Source of the DNA: Nocardioides palaemonis
GTDB lineage: Bacteria > Actinomycetota > Actinomycetes > Propionibacteriales > Nocardioidaceae
Length of the DNA: 64,000 nt
Assembly: GCF_018275325.1 (NCBI RefSeq)
Contig: NZ_JAGVQR010000001.1
Span: 1,798,001-1,862,000 of the forward strand
Direction of reading: 5' to 3'
In this document: positions 1-8,767 of the stretch, piece after piece
How the letters are laid out: each line of letters opens with the position of its first letter
Numbering within the stretch: the stretch's first letter is position 1
Position numbers and translations under genes: made by a program
The notes under the pieces: model-generated
What the model saw: only the letters and a program-made list of their open reading frames with translations
The model's database searches: none
Told to the model about the DNA's origin: nothing

Positions 1-707
<707 letters not shown>

Positions 708-720
708 GGGTGGTGGCCCG

Positions 721-1398
721 ATGAGCACGCGCGAGCTCCAGCACGTCTTCGTGATGACCTACGGGCGGTCGGGCTCGACCCTCCTCATGGGCATCCTGAA
801 CTCGATCCCCGGCTGGCTGATCCGGGGCGAGAACCGCCACGCGATGCGTCACCTCTACGACTTCCACCGCACCGGCCTCGCCGAGCGCGACCGCGTCGAC
901 CCTGCCCGGGCGAGCCAGCCGACCCACCCGTGGTTCGGCATCGAGGGCTTCCCCGAGGTGGCGTCGCTCCAGCACATCCGGACGCTGGCCGAGGCGACCC
1001 TGCTGCGGCCCGAGCACGACACCCGGGTCAGCGGCTACAAGGAGATCCGCTGGTACGACGCGGACCTCCCGGACTACCTCGCGTTCCTCCAGCAGGTCTT
1101 CCCGGGCGCCCGGTTCGTGCTCAACACCCGCAATCTCGAGGACGTCGCGGCCAGCAACTACTGGACCCACAAGGACGACCCGCTCGCCCAGGTGACCGCG
1201 ATCGAGCAGAAGATGCTCGCCGCGGCGGAGGGGCTCGGCGACGCGGTCCACCGGGTGCACTACGACGACTACGTCGCCGACCCGGACGTGCTGCGCGGGC
1301 TCTTCGAATGGCTCGGCGAGACCTACGACCAGAACCGCGTCGAGGCGGTCCTCGCCACCCCGCACTCCCGCCGCGGCAAGCACCGGGACGCCGAGTGA
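721..1398 (+). CDS. Small sulfotransferase-like protein
   Basis: A 225-residue protein. Residues 11-22 (VMTYGRSGSTLL) match the 5'-phosphosulfate binding loop of PAPS-dependent sulfotransferases, and RFVLNTRNLEDVAASN resembles the second, 3'-phosphate binding motif. It ends soon after, so it is near the short end for the family. ATG 721 is chosen because it sits 13 bases after guaB1 and keeps the P-loop near the N-terminus; an in-frame start further upstream would overlap guaB1. The stop codon overlaps the GTG of the following nucleosidase (GTGA), so the two are probably translationally coupled. The acceptor substrate cannot be told from the sequence. Confidence 0.75.
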   Translation: MSTRELQHVFVMTYGRSGSTLLMGILNSIPGWLIRGENRHAMRHLYDFHRTGLAERDRVDPARASQPTHPWFGIEGFPEVASLQHIRTLAEATLLRPEHDTRVSGYKEIRWYDADLPDYLAFLQQVFPGARFVLNTRNLEDVAASNYWTHKDDPLAQVTAIEQKMLAAAEGLGDAVHRVHYDDYVADPDVLRGLFEWLGETYDQNRVEAVLATPHSRRGKHRDAE

Positions 1399-1943
1399 GC
1401 CGGCAGGTCCTGGTCGTCTCCGCGACGACCGCGGAGGCCGCGCACGTCCCGCCCGACCTGCCGCTCGTCATCACCGGCATGGGCAAGACCGCCGCGGCGG
1501 CCGCGACCGCACGCGCCCTGGCGGCGTACGACGACCTCGCCGGCATGACGGTCGTCAACATCGGCACCGCCGGCGCGCTGCGTCCGGGCCTGGCCGGACT
1601 CTTCGAGCCTGGCACCGTGCTCAACCACGACCTGAGCGCCGACGTGGTCCGCGCGCTCGGCCACGACCCGCAGGAGCGGCTCGAGGTCGGCGCGTCCGAC
1701 GTCGTCCTCGCCACCGGCGACGTCTTCGTGAGCGACCCGGTCGTGCGCGACGCCCTCGCCGCGCGCGCCCACCTCGTCGACATGGAGGGCTACGCCGTCG
1801 CCTATGCCGCGCAGCAGGCGGGCGTCCCCGTGCGCCTGGTCAAGCACGTGTCCGACGCCGCCGACGAGTCGGCGCTCGACTGGCCGAGGCTGGTGGCCGC
1901 CTCGGCGGTCGTCCTCGGGGAGTGGCTCGCGACCGAGCTCTGA
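1395..1943 (+). CDS. PNP/UDP-family nucleosidase (MTA/SAH nucleosidase-like)
   Basis: A 182-residue protein starting at a GTG that overlaps the previous stop. It has the nucleoside phosphorylase fold signatures: VVNIGTAGALRPGL near residue 55, VDMEGYAVAYAAQQAG near residue 126 (the Met-Glu pair that contacts ribose in MTA/SAH nucleosidases) and KHVSDAADESA near residue 152 (catalytic Asp region). It is shorter than the typical 230 residues, with a trimmed N-terminal half. A role in cleaving S-adenosylhomocysteine, methylthioadenosine or a related nucleoside is family-level inference. The overlap with a sulfotransferase gene is noted, but no shared pathway is evident. Confidence 0.75.
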   Translation: MSRQVLVVSATTAEAAHVPPDLPLVITGMGKTAAAAATARALAAYDDLAGMTVVNIGTAGALRPGLAGLFEPGTVLNHDLSADVVRALGHDPQERLEVGASDVVLATGDVFVSDPVVRDALAARAHLVDMEGYAVAYAAQQAGVPVRLVKHVSDAADESALDWPRLVAASAVVLGEWLATEL

Positions 1944-1977
1944 AGGCTCCGCGGCCGGTCCGTGTGAGGATGGCCAC

Positions 1978-2133
1978 ATGATCGTCAACCCCGGCAGCCA
2001 CGACCCGCAGGGTCCCTGGGACCCCGACGCGAGGAAGAAGTGGATCGACACCCGCTACTTCTGGACGCTGCTCCCGGTGCTGGTGGTGATGGTCGGCCTG
2101 ATCGTCGCGGGGCAGTACCTCGGCGACGGCTGA
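1978..2133 (+). CDS. Short single-pass membrane protein
   Basis: A 51-residue open frame starting at ATG 1978 and preceded by GAGGA. A polar N-terminus rich in Pro, Asp and Lys (DPQGPWDPDARKKW) is followed by one hydrophobic stretch, roughly residues 29-46 (WTLLPVLVVMVGLIVAGQ), which reads as a transmembrane helix with the N-terminus cytoplasmic. The family is not recognised. Coding potential is supported by typical codon use and by the hairpins after the stop that separate it from the convergent gene. Confidence 0.6.
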   Translation: MIVNPGSHDPQGPWDPDARKKWIDTRYFWTLLPVLVVMVGLIVAGQYLGDG

Positions 2134-2194
2134 GCCGCAGGAGCGCGCCCGAGCCGCCGGCGTACGCCCCTGGGCAGGTATCGGTCAGGCTCTC

Positions 2195-2262
2195 GCTGAA
2201 CTTGTCAGGGCGTGCACGGCCTGACAAGTTCAGCGATCCCCGGTCAGCCGGGGATCGCTGAA
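2195..2262. terminator. Overlapping tandem hairpins between convergent genes
   Basis: Two perfect inverted repeats share bases. Hairpin 1 has arms 2195-2209 and 2220-2234 (GCTGAACTTGTCAGG and its complement, 10-base loop). Hairpin 2 has arms 2229-2243 and 2248-2262 (15 bp, loop TCAG). The six bases TTCAGC at 2229-2234 belong to both stems, so the two full structures compete. Between a plus-strand gene ending at 2133 and a minus-strand gene ending at 2285, the simplest reading is a bidirectional terminator; there is no strong U tract. Confidence 0.6.
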
Positions 2263-2284
2263 GCACGCCCCACCGCCCCCCGGG

Positions 2285-2866
2285 TCAGCGCGACGTGTTG
2301 GCGGTACGCCCCTTGGTGACGCCGACGAACGCCTGCGTCACCTCGTCGTCGCGCTCGACGAGCCACACCAGCGCCATGGTGGTGGGCTCGAGGTCGGCGA
2401 CGACCCGGGTGACGACGTCCTTGCGCTGGTGCAGGCGGGCCACCGACATCGGGAGGATCACGACGCCCGTGCCGGCGGCGACCGTCTCCACGGCCTCCTG
2501 CTCGGTCATCGGGGGCCAGTCGAGCTGCTCGGCGTCCGGCGTCCAGCCGCTGGGGTGCGGTCGGACGAGCTGCTCGTCGACCAGGTCGGCAGTGGTGACC
2601 TCGTCGTCGGCCGCGGCCAGCATGTGGTCGCGGGACGCGACGGCGACCTGCACCTCGTCGTAGAGGCGGACGCAGTGCAGCCCGTCGCGGTCGACGGGGA
2701 GCCGGACGAGCGCCATGTCGAGGCTTCCGTCGCGCACCCCGTCGGTCTGGTCGGCCTCGGTCGTCGGCACCAGGTGCAGCGTCTCGGGGCGCCGCTCGCG
2801 CCAGTGGCGCGCCCACTTGTCGGGGGTCGCGCCGGTGACGAAGCCGACGCGGAGGGGAGCGATCAT
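2285..2866 (-). CDS. LysR-type substrate-binding domain protein without HTH
   Basis: A 193-residue protein starting at ATG 2866 (MIAPLRVGFVTG). It corresponds to the type 2 periplasmic-binding-like effector domain of LysR regulators: LRVGFVTGATPDKWARHW, an inner segment around DMALVRLPVD, and GTGVVILPMSVARLHQ near the C-terminus. No winged helix-turn-helix precedes it; upstream is the 3' end of the BCCT transporter gene. Such stand-alone domains are common in actinobacteria but poorly understood. It could be a ligand-binding modulator, or a remnant of a full LysR regulator. It lies immediately downstream of the BCCT gene on the same strand and could be co-transcribed. Confidence 0.75.
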   Translation of the reverse strand: MIAPLRVGFVTGATPDKWARHWRERRPETLHLVPTTEADQTDGVRDGSLDMALVRLPVDRDGLHCVRLYDEVQVAVASRDHMLAAADDEVTTADLVDEQLVRPHPSGWTPDAEQLDWPPMTEQEAVETVAAGTGVVILPMSVARLHQRKDVVTRVVADLEPTTMALVWLVERDDEVTQAFVGVTKGRTANTSR

Positions 2867-2901
2867 GGGCACGACCCTACGGTGACCGCTCCCTGTCCCG
2901 G

Positions 2902-4596
2902 TCAGGCCTCGGGGTCCTTCTGGACCGAGATGACGAAGTCGTCGCCGTGCTCGGTGACACCGGTGATGACGGCGGCCTCGACGGCCTCGATGGCGTACTG
3001 GCGGCGCACCACCATCGGGTCCTGGCCGAGGTCCTTCACCAGCGCGGCCGCGAGGCCGACCATGATCACCACGAACGGCAGGGCCGCGATGACGGTGATC
3101 GTCTGCAGGCCGGTCAGCGCGTCGGCGCCGCCGACGAGGAGCATCACGGCCGCGACGGCGCCGGTCGCGACGCCCCAGAAGATCACGGTCGGGCGGCTCG
3201 GGTGCGTGGTCCCGCGCTCGGACAGGGTGCCCATCACGATCGAGGCGGCGTCGGCGCCCGAGACGAAGAAGATCCCGACCAGGACCATCACGACGATGCT
3301 CGAGACGGTCGCGAGGGGGTAGACCTCGAGGGTGCTGAAGAGCTGGTTCTCCAGGCCGCCGGCGCCCGCGATGTCGGTGCCGTTCTTCTGCAGGTCGATG
3401 GCCGCGCCGCCGAAGATGCAGAACCAGACCACGCTCACCAGGCTCGGGACGAGCAGGACACCGGTGACGAACTGGCGGATGGTGCGACCGCGCGAGATGC
3501 GCGCGATGAACATGCCGACGAACGGCGTCCACGACAGCCACCACGCCCAGTAGAAGACGGTCCAGCTGGACAGCCAGTCGCTGGTCTCCTCGCCCTCGGC
3601 GGCGGTGCGCGCGGCCATCATCGGGAGGTCGGCCACGTAGGAGCCGATCGAGGTCGGGACCAGGTTGAGCATGAAGACCGTCGGGCCGACGACGAACACG
3701 AAGAGCGCGAGCGCGACCGCGAGCACCATGTTGATGTTGGAGAGCCACTGGATGCCCTTGGCGACGCCGGACACGGCGGAGAGCACGAAGGCGGCGGTGA
3801 GCACGGCGATGATGCCGACGAGCACCGCGTTGCCGGTGTCGCCGATGCCGGCGACGATCTGGAGGCCCGACTCGATCTGCAGGGCGCCGAGGCCGAGCGA
3901 GGTGGCCGAGCCGAAGAGGGTCGCGAAGATCGCGAACATGTCGATCGCCTTGCCGCCCACGCCGTGGGCGTGGCGGCCGAGGATCGGCTCGAAGGCCGAG
4001 CTGATCAGCTGGAGGCGGCCCTTGCGGTAGACGCCGTACGCGACGGACAGGCCGACGACGGCGTAGATGGCCCACGGGTGCAGCGTCCAGTGGAACATCG
4101 TCGTGGCCATCGCGGTCTGCGCGGCCTCGGCGTTGCCGGCCTCACCCGTGCCGGGCGGCGGCGTCACGAAGTGGGTGATCGGCTCGCTGACGCCGTAGAA
4201 CATCAGGCCGATGCCCATGCCGGCGCTGAACATCATCGCGATCCACGACACCGTGCGGAACTCCGGCTCCTCGTCGTCGCGACCGAGCGGGATGTTGCCG
4301 AACTTGCCGAGCGCCAGCCAGATCACGAAGACGACGAACGCGCTGGAGGTCAGGACGAACAGCCAGCCGGTGTTGCCCATGACCCAGGACAGGCCGCTCG
4401 CGGAGGCGTCGGCGAGGCTTCCGGTGCTGACGAAGCCCCATGTCAGGAACGCGATGCTGATCAGCGCCGTGACGCCGAAGACGACCTTGTCGAGGCCGCG
4501 CTCGGGGGCGGGGGAGGGCTCGATCGCCGCGTCGAGGGCGGGGTGCACCTCGTCGGGGACGGGGAGCTCGTGTGGGTGGTCCGTGTCGATGGCCAT
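2902..4596 (-). CDS. BCCT-family betaine/carnitine/choline transporter
   Basis: A 564-residue integral membrane protein with about twelve hydrophobic segments. The family signature GMGIGLMFYGVSEP lies at residues 127-139, and the conserved substrate and gating segment WWLSWTPFVGMFIARISRG near residues 350-370, with the Trp cluster expected for quaternary ammonium substrates. BCCT proteins use Na+ or H+ gradients to import betaine, choline, carnitine or ectoine, usually for osmoprotection. The C-terminus is short, without the long osmosensing tail of BetP. No choline oxidation genes lie nearby, so the substrate is undetermined. A LysR-type ligand-binding domain gene follows 35 bases downstream. 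Confidence 0.93.
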   Translation of the reverse strand: MAIDTDHPHELPVPDEVHPALDAAIEPSPAPERGLDKVVFGVTALISIAFLTWGFVSTGSLADASASGLSWVMGNTGWLFVLTSSAFVVFVIWLALGKFGNIPLGRDDEEPEFRTVSWIAMMFSAGMGIGLMFYGVSEPITHFVTPPPGTGEAGNAEAAQTAMATTMFHWTLHPWAIYAVVGLSVAYGVYRKGRLQLISSAFEPILGRHAHGVGGKAIDMFAIFATLFGSATSLGLGALQIESGLQIVAGIGDTGNAVLVGIIAVLTAAFVLSAVSGVAKGIQWLSNINMVLAVALALFVFVVGPTVFMLNLVPTSIGSYVADLPMMAARTAAEGEETSDWLSSWTVFYWAWWLSWTPFVGMFIARISRGRTIRQFVTGVLLVPSLVSVVWFCIFGGAAIDLQKNGTDIAGAGGLENQLFSTLEVYPLATVSSIVVMVLVGIFFVSGADAASIVMGTLSERGTTHPSRPTVIFWGVATGAVAAVMLLVGGADALTGLQTITVIAALPFVVIMVGLAAALVKDLGQDPMVVRRQYAIEAVEAAVITGVTEHGDDFVISVQKDPEA

Positions 4597-4669
4597 CCCT
4601 CGACCAGATCAAGAATCTTGGCGTCAAGCAAACCGGGACGCGGGTTCCCCGCTGACGCCGAGACGGATC

Positions 4670-6358
4670 TCACGCTCGCTGCTCGCCCACAGGGGTGGCG
4701 TTCTCCCCGGCGTCCCTGCCGGCGTCCTTGCCGGCCTCGGCGTAGGAGCGCACGACCGACACCGACAGCGGGAAGTCGATGGGGAGGTCGCGGAACAGCA
4801 GCCTCGCGGCACCGTCCGCGGCGTCCCGGACGGCGGCGACGACCGCGTCCGCCAGCTCGGCGGGCGCGTGCACCACGACCTCGTCGTGCAGGAAGAACAC
4901 CAGGTGCGGACGGGCCTCCACCGGACCGTCGTCGCCGAGCGCCCACAGCCGGTTGCGCAGGTCGGCCACCCAGCACAGGGCCCACTCCGCGCCCGTGCCC
5001 TGGACGACGAAGTTGCGGGTGAAGCGGCCGTAGGCGCGGCGCCGGCGGTCGAGGTCGGTGAGGTCGTCGGGCGGTGCGTCGGGCTCGTCGCGCCACGAGC
5101 CGCCGAGGGCCGGGCAGCCGCGGCCGAGCAGCGTCCGCACGACCTGGCCGCGCTCGCCCACCCGGGCGGCCTCCTCGACCAGCCCGAAGGCGCGGGGGTA
5201 GCGCCGGCTCAGGTCGGCCACCATCCGGCCGCTCTCGCCGCTGGTCGCGCCGTACATCGCGCCGAGCAGGCCGAGCTTGGCGTGCTGGCGCGAGGTGACC
5301 GCGCCGTCGTCGACCATGCCCTGGTAGAGGTCGGCGCCGCGGGCCGCGCGGGCGAGGGCGGTGTCGCCGCTCATCCCGGCCAGGACGCGGGGCTCGAGCT
5401 GGGCGACGTCGGCCGCGACGAGCACCCAGCCGTCGTCGGCGACGGCGGCCGGCCGCACGACGGCGGGGAACGACAGCGCGCCACCGCCGTTGGAGGACCA
5501 GCGCCCGGTGGCCGAGCCGGCAGGCTGGTAGACCGGGCGGAAGCGGCCGGCAGACACCCACTCGTCGCTCCACGCCCAGCCGACCGTCTGGAACAGGTGG
5601 GCGAGCTTCTTGTAGCGCAGCAGGGGCTCGACCACCGGGTGGTCCACGCGGCCGAGGGTGGAGGCGCGGGTGTCCGGCACGTCGACCTCGGCCCGGCGCA
5701 GCGCGGTCATCAGGTCGGGACGTGAGTCGGGGTTGAGCGCGGGGCTCCCGAGGATCTCGCGCACCTCGTCGGCGGCCCGCTCGAGCAGCAGCGGCCGCGC
5801 TCCCCGCGGAGGCCGCGGTCCGAGCAGGTCGGCGAGGATCCGCTGGTGGACGTCCACCCGCCAGGGCACACCGGCGTGGGTCATCTCCGCCGCCGCGAGG
5901 GCACCGGCCGACTCGGCGGCCAGCAGCAGGGTGAGGCGCGCCGACGCAGGGGACGCGTCGACCGCGGCGACCTGCCGGGCGTCCTCGGCGTCGGCGCGCA
6001 GGTGCTCGGTGGCGTCGGCGCTGAACAGCACGGGGTCGCCCGCGACGACCGGCCCCAGCCCGTCCCACAGCGGCCGGTCCGGGCCGTCGAGGAGGCCGTG
6101 GTCGACCTCGGGTGCGCGGCGGAGCAGGTGGTGCCCGAGCCGCAGGTCGTGGCACCGGCCGACCCGTACGCCGTGGGCGAGGAGCAGCGGGTACCAGCGG
6201 GCGGTGTCGTCCCACACCCAGCGAGGACCCTCGGCCTCGCGCGCGGCGACGTGGGCCGGGAGGTCGGCCAGGGCGAGGACCTCCTCGTCACCGCCGGTGC
6301 CGTCGCCGGTCAGCAGCACCCGGTCGCCGGGCAGGCGGGAGAGGTGGACGCGGCTCAC
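4670..6358 (-). CDS. Family A DNA polymerase-like protein with degenerate 3'-5' exonuclease domain
   Basis: A 562-residue protein starting at GTG 6358. The C-terminal two thirds is a PolI-type palm and fingers domain: motif A VAADVAQLEPRVLAG near residue 310, motif B RQHAKLGLLGAMYG near 356 (with the conserved R, K and YG) and motif C FFLHDEVVVHAP near 487 with the catalytic HDE. The N-terminal part resembles a DEDD exonuclease domain with weak motifs (WDDTARWY, CHDLRLGHHLL). The 5' nuclease domain of PolA is absent, so this is not the housekeeping polA. Actinobacteria often carry this second, shorter family A enzyme, annotated as bifunctional 3'-5' exonuclease/DNA polymerase; its job is probably in repair. 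Motif residues look intact for polymerisation. Confidence 0.88.
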   Translation of the reverse strand: MSRVHLSRLPGDRVLLTGDGTGGDEEVLALADLPAHVAAREAEGPRWVWDDTARWYPLLLAHGVRVGRCHDLRLGHHLLRRAPEVDHGLLDGPDRPLWDGLGPVVAGDPVLFSADATEHLRADAEDARQVAAVDASPASARLTLLLAAESAGALAAAEMTHAGVPWRVDVHQRILADLLGPRPPRGARPLLLERAADEVREILGSPALNPDSRPDLMTALRRAEVDVPDTRASTLGRVDHPVVEPLLRYKKLAHLFQTVGWAWSDEWVSAGRFRPVYQPAGSATGRWSSNGGGALSFPAVVRPAAVADDGWVLVAADVAQLEPRVLAGMSGDTALARAARGADLYQGMVDDGAVTSRQHAKLGLLGAMYGATSGESGRMVADLSRRYPRAFGLVEEAARVGERGQVVRTLLGRGCPALGGSWRDEPDAPPDDLTDLDRRRRAYGRFTRNFVVQGTGAEWALCWVADLRNRLWALGDDGPVEARPHLVFFLHDEVVVHAPAELADAVVAAVRDAADGAARLLFRDLPIDFPLSVSVVRSYAEAGKDAGRDAGENATPVGEQRA

Positions 6359-6387
6359 GAGGACAGCCTCCCCGACGCCACCGACGC

Positions 6388-7227
6388 TCAGCCGGTCGAG
6401 GGTGCGCCGACGGCGCCCAGCAGCCGCAGCCGCTCGTGGCTCACCGTGCCGGGGGTCGCGGTGTGGACGAGCAGCGAGTGCGACTGGAACGGGTCGAGGG
6501 CGACCTGGCAGCTCAGCTCGAGCAGGCCGACGGCCGGGTGGAGGTAGCGCTTGACCTCCCGCGGCCGGATCCCGACCTCGTGCGCCGCCCACCGCTCGCG
6601 GAACTCCTCGCTGCGCTCGACCAGCAGCGCGGCGAGGTGGGCCGCGCGGGAGTCCTGCCCGCGCAGGGCGACGACCGCGCGGAGGCCGGAGGCGTACATC
6701 CGGGAGTAGAAGTCGTGGTCCTCGGGCGGGTGGATCAGCCGCGCGGTCGGCTCGGTGAACCACCGGTAGCCGATGCTGCGTGACGGGCCGGTCCACCGGC
6801 TCGCATCGCCGACGAGCGCGACGCTGAGCGGCGTCTGGCGCAGCGACTCCCCGAGCTCGGTGACGATCTCGGCGGGCGTGTCGCCCAGCCGGTCGAAGAT
6901 CCGCAGCATGCCCGGGGACACGTGGTCGCCGGCCGCCTCCCGGACCGGCGGGCGGTGGCCGGCGAGGCGGAACAGGTGATCGCGCTCGTCGAGCGAGAGG
7001 TGGAGCCCTTGGGCGATCGAGGCGACCATCTGCTCGGACGGCTGCGGGCCGCGCTCGCGCTCGAGGCGCGAGTAGAAGTCGGTCGACATGTGGCTGAGCG
7101 CGGCGACCTCCTCGCGGCGCAGCCCGGGGGTGCGGCGCCGCGGACCGCGAGGGAGCCCGACGTCCTCGGGCTGCAGGGCCTCCCGGCGTCGGCGCAGGAA
7201 GTCGGCCAGCGCGGCGCGATCGATCAT
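6388..7227 (-). CDS. XRE-family regulator with MmyB-like ligand-binding domain
   Basis: A 279-residue regulator. Residues 1-80 form a Cro/C1-type HTH ([49 protein letters not shown]). The remainder ([43 protein letters not shown]) matches the MmyB-like PAS-type domain that binds lipid-like ligands in family members. It is divergent from a short-chain dehydrogenase gene, a very common pairing in actinobacteria in which the regulator controls its neighbour. A perfect 13-bp inverted repeat in the shared promoter region is the likely operator. Confidence 0.9.
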   Translation of the reverse strand: MIDRAALADFLRRRREALQPEDVGLPRGPRRRTPGLRREEVAALSHMSTDFYSRLERERGPQPSEQMVASIAQGLHLSLDERDHLFRLAGHRPPVREAAGDHVSPGMLRIFDRLGDTPAEIVTELGESLRQTPLSVALVGDASRWTGPSRSIGYRWFTEPTARLIHPPEDHDFYSRMYASGLRAVVALRGQDSRAAHLAALLVERSEEFRERWAAHEVGIRPREVKRYLHPAVGLLELSCQVALDPFQSHSLLVHTATPGTVSHERLRLLGAVGAPSTG

Positions 7228-7252
7228 GCGGCCATCCTGTCTGGTCGACCTG

Positions 7253-7287
7253 CCCGTATCCACGGATCGCCGGGCCGTGGATACGGG
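7253..7287. promoter_or_regulatory. Candidate operator of the XRE/MmyB regulator
   Basis: Arms CCCGTATCCACGG (7253-7265) and CCGTGGATACGGG (7275-7287) are perfect inverted repeats around a 9-base spacer. The site lies between the divergent starts at 7227 (regulator) and 7336 (dehydrogenase), where an autoregulating dimeric regulator would be expected to bind. The role is inferred from position and symmetry. Confidence 0.65.
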
Positions 7288-7335
7288 ACCGCGCGGCGGG
7301 CACGCTGGGCGGACACCGACCCGAGGAGACCCACC

Positions 7336-8265
7336 GTGCCCAGGACGTACGACCTCCCCCTTCCCGACCTGACCGGGCGCCGCGCGCTCGTCACCGGCGC
7401 GAGTGACGGGATGGGCCTCGGCATGGCCGCCTCGCTCGCCGGTGCCGGCGCCGAGGTGCTCCTGCCCGTCCGCAACCGCGCCAAGGGCGAGGCGGCCGTG
7501 ACCTCGATCCGCGACCGGGTGCCAGGGGCACGTCTGGTGCTGCACGACCTCGACCTCGCCTCGCTCGCGTCGGTCGAGGCTCTCGCCGACCGGCTCGTGG
7601 CGGAGGGCCGACCGATCCACCTGATGATCAACAACGCCGGCGTGATGACGCCCCCGGAGCGGGCGACGACCGCGGACGGCCACGAGCTCCAGCTCGGCAC
7701 CAACCACCTCGGTCACTTCGCGCTGACCGGGCGGCTGCTGCCGCTGCTGCGTGCCGGGCGAGCCCGCGTGACCTCCCAGGCGAGCATCGCGGCCCGCCGG
7801 GCGACGATCCACTGGGACGACCTCGACTGGGAGACCTCGTACGACGCGATGGCGGCCTACCGCCAGTCGAAGCTCGCCTGCGGGCTGTTCGGGCTCGAGC
7901 TCAGCCGTCGCAGCGCGGCCGCGGGCTGGGGGGTCACGAGCAACGTCGCCCACCCGGGCGTCGCCCCGACCAGCCTGCTGGCCGCGCGCCCCGAGCTCGG
8001 CAGGAGCGCCGACACCACGGGGGTGAGGGTGATCCGGTGGCTGTCCGCGCGCGGGCTGCTCGTGGGGACGGTCGAGTCCGCCCGGCTCCCCGCCCTGCTC
8101 GCCGCGACCGCCGGGGACGACGGCGGGTTCTACGGACCGCAGTGGCCGGGCAGTGCCGGCGGACCGCCGGGCGCGCAGTCGCTGTGGCGACCGCTGCGCA
8201 GCAGTGACGAAGCAGCGCGGCTGTGGGAGGTCTCCGAGGAGCTCACGGGGGTCACCTTCGGCTGA
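7336..8265 (+). CDS. Short-chain dehydrogenase/reductase
   Basis: A 309-residue SDR starting at GTG 7336 with GAGGAG 8-13 bases upstream. The cofactor loop [11 protein letters not shown] is at residues 20-30, NNAGV follows near residue 99, and the catalytic pair is Y175/K179 in YRQSK. The nucleotide-binding segment [12 protein letters not shown], with Arg after the second beta strand, favours NADP(H). The length and the C-terminal [14 protein letters not shown] segment resemble the retinol/WW-domain oxidoreductase-like SDRs usual in actinobacteria. The physiological substrate is unknown. It is paired divergently with the XRE/MmyB regulator. Confidence 0.9.
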   Translation: MPRTYDLPLPDLTGRRALVTGASDGMGLGMAASLAGAGAEVLLPVRNRAKGEAAVTSIRDRVPGARLVLHDLDLASLASVEALADRLVAEGRPIHLMINNAGVMTPPERATTADGHELQLGTNHLGHFALTGRLLPLLRAGRARVTSQASIAARRATIHWDDLDWETSYDAMAAYRQSKLACGLFGLELSRRSAAAGWGVTSNVAHPGVAPTSLLAARPELGRSADTTGVRVIRWLSARGLLVGTVESARLPALLAATAGDDGGFYGPQWPGSAGGPPGAQSLWRPLRSSDEAARLWEVSEELTGVTFG

Positions 8266-8294
8266 GCGCCTTGGCCGACCGGGATGATGGCGGG

Positions 8295-8753
8295 GTGCTG
8301 CACCGCCACCCGTTCCTCAGCCTGCTGACCCTCGCGTACCTCGGGTTCCTCGCCCTCGTGACGCTCACGCCGGGCTCCGACCAGCCCGACTACCAGGGGC
8401 TGGCCGAGCGGATCCTGGTGCGGCTCCAGCGCTACCCCGACCTCGACCCGCTCACCAGCCGGCTGAGCGTGGAGCGCATCGAGTTCCTCGCCAACATCGG
8501 CCTGTTCGTGCCGCTCGGTGTGTTCCTGCTGCTGCTCGTCGGGACCCGGTTCTGGCTGGTCGCGATGGCTGCCGGCATCGTGCTCACCTCGATGATCGAG
8601 AGCGTCCAGCGCGAGATCCCCGGCCGGGTGTCGGACCCGCGGGACGTGGCGGCCAACTCGATCGGCATGTTCGTCGGGATCGTGCTGGCCGTCGTGCTGA
8701 CGCTGCCCGCGGCGCTCCGGCGACGGCGCGAGCGCGCGGCGCGGCGGGCCTGA
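8295..8753 (+). CDS. VanZ-family membrane protein
   Basis: A 152-residue protein from GTG 8295. It has a first hydrophobic helix (LSLLTLAYLGFLALVTLTPG), the motif ERIEFLANIGLFVPLGVFL, a third helix (FWLVAMAAGIVLTSMIESVQ) and the VanZ hallmark SDPRDVAANSIGMFVG followed by a fourth helix. Family knowledge: VanZ of enterococci gives low-level teicoplanin resistance, but most homologues are of unknown function. The in-frame ATG at 8223 would overlap the preceding gene, so the later GTG is preferred. The last residues are Arg-rich and cytoplasmic. Confidence 0.82.
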   Translation: MLHRHPFLSLLTLAYLGFLALVTLTPGSDQPDYQGLAERILVRLQRYPDLDPLTSRLSVERIEFLANIGLFVPLGVFLLLLVGTRFWLVAMAAGIVLTSMIESVQREIPGRVSDPRDVAANSIGMFVGIVLAVVLTLPAALRRRRERAARRA

Positions 8754-8767
8754 CCGGACGGCCGTCC

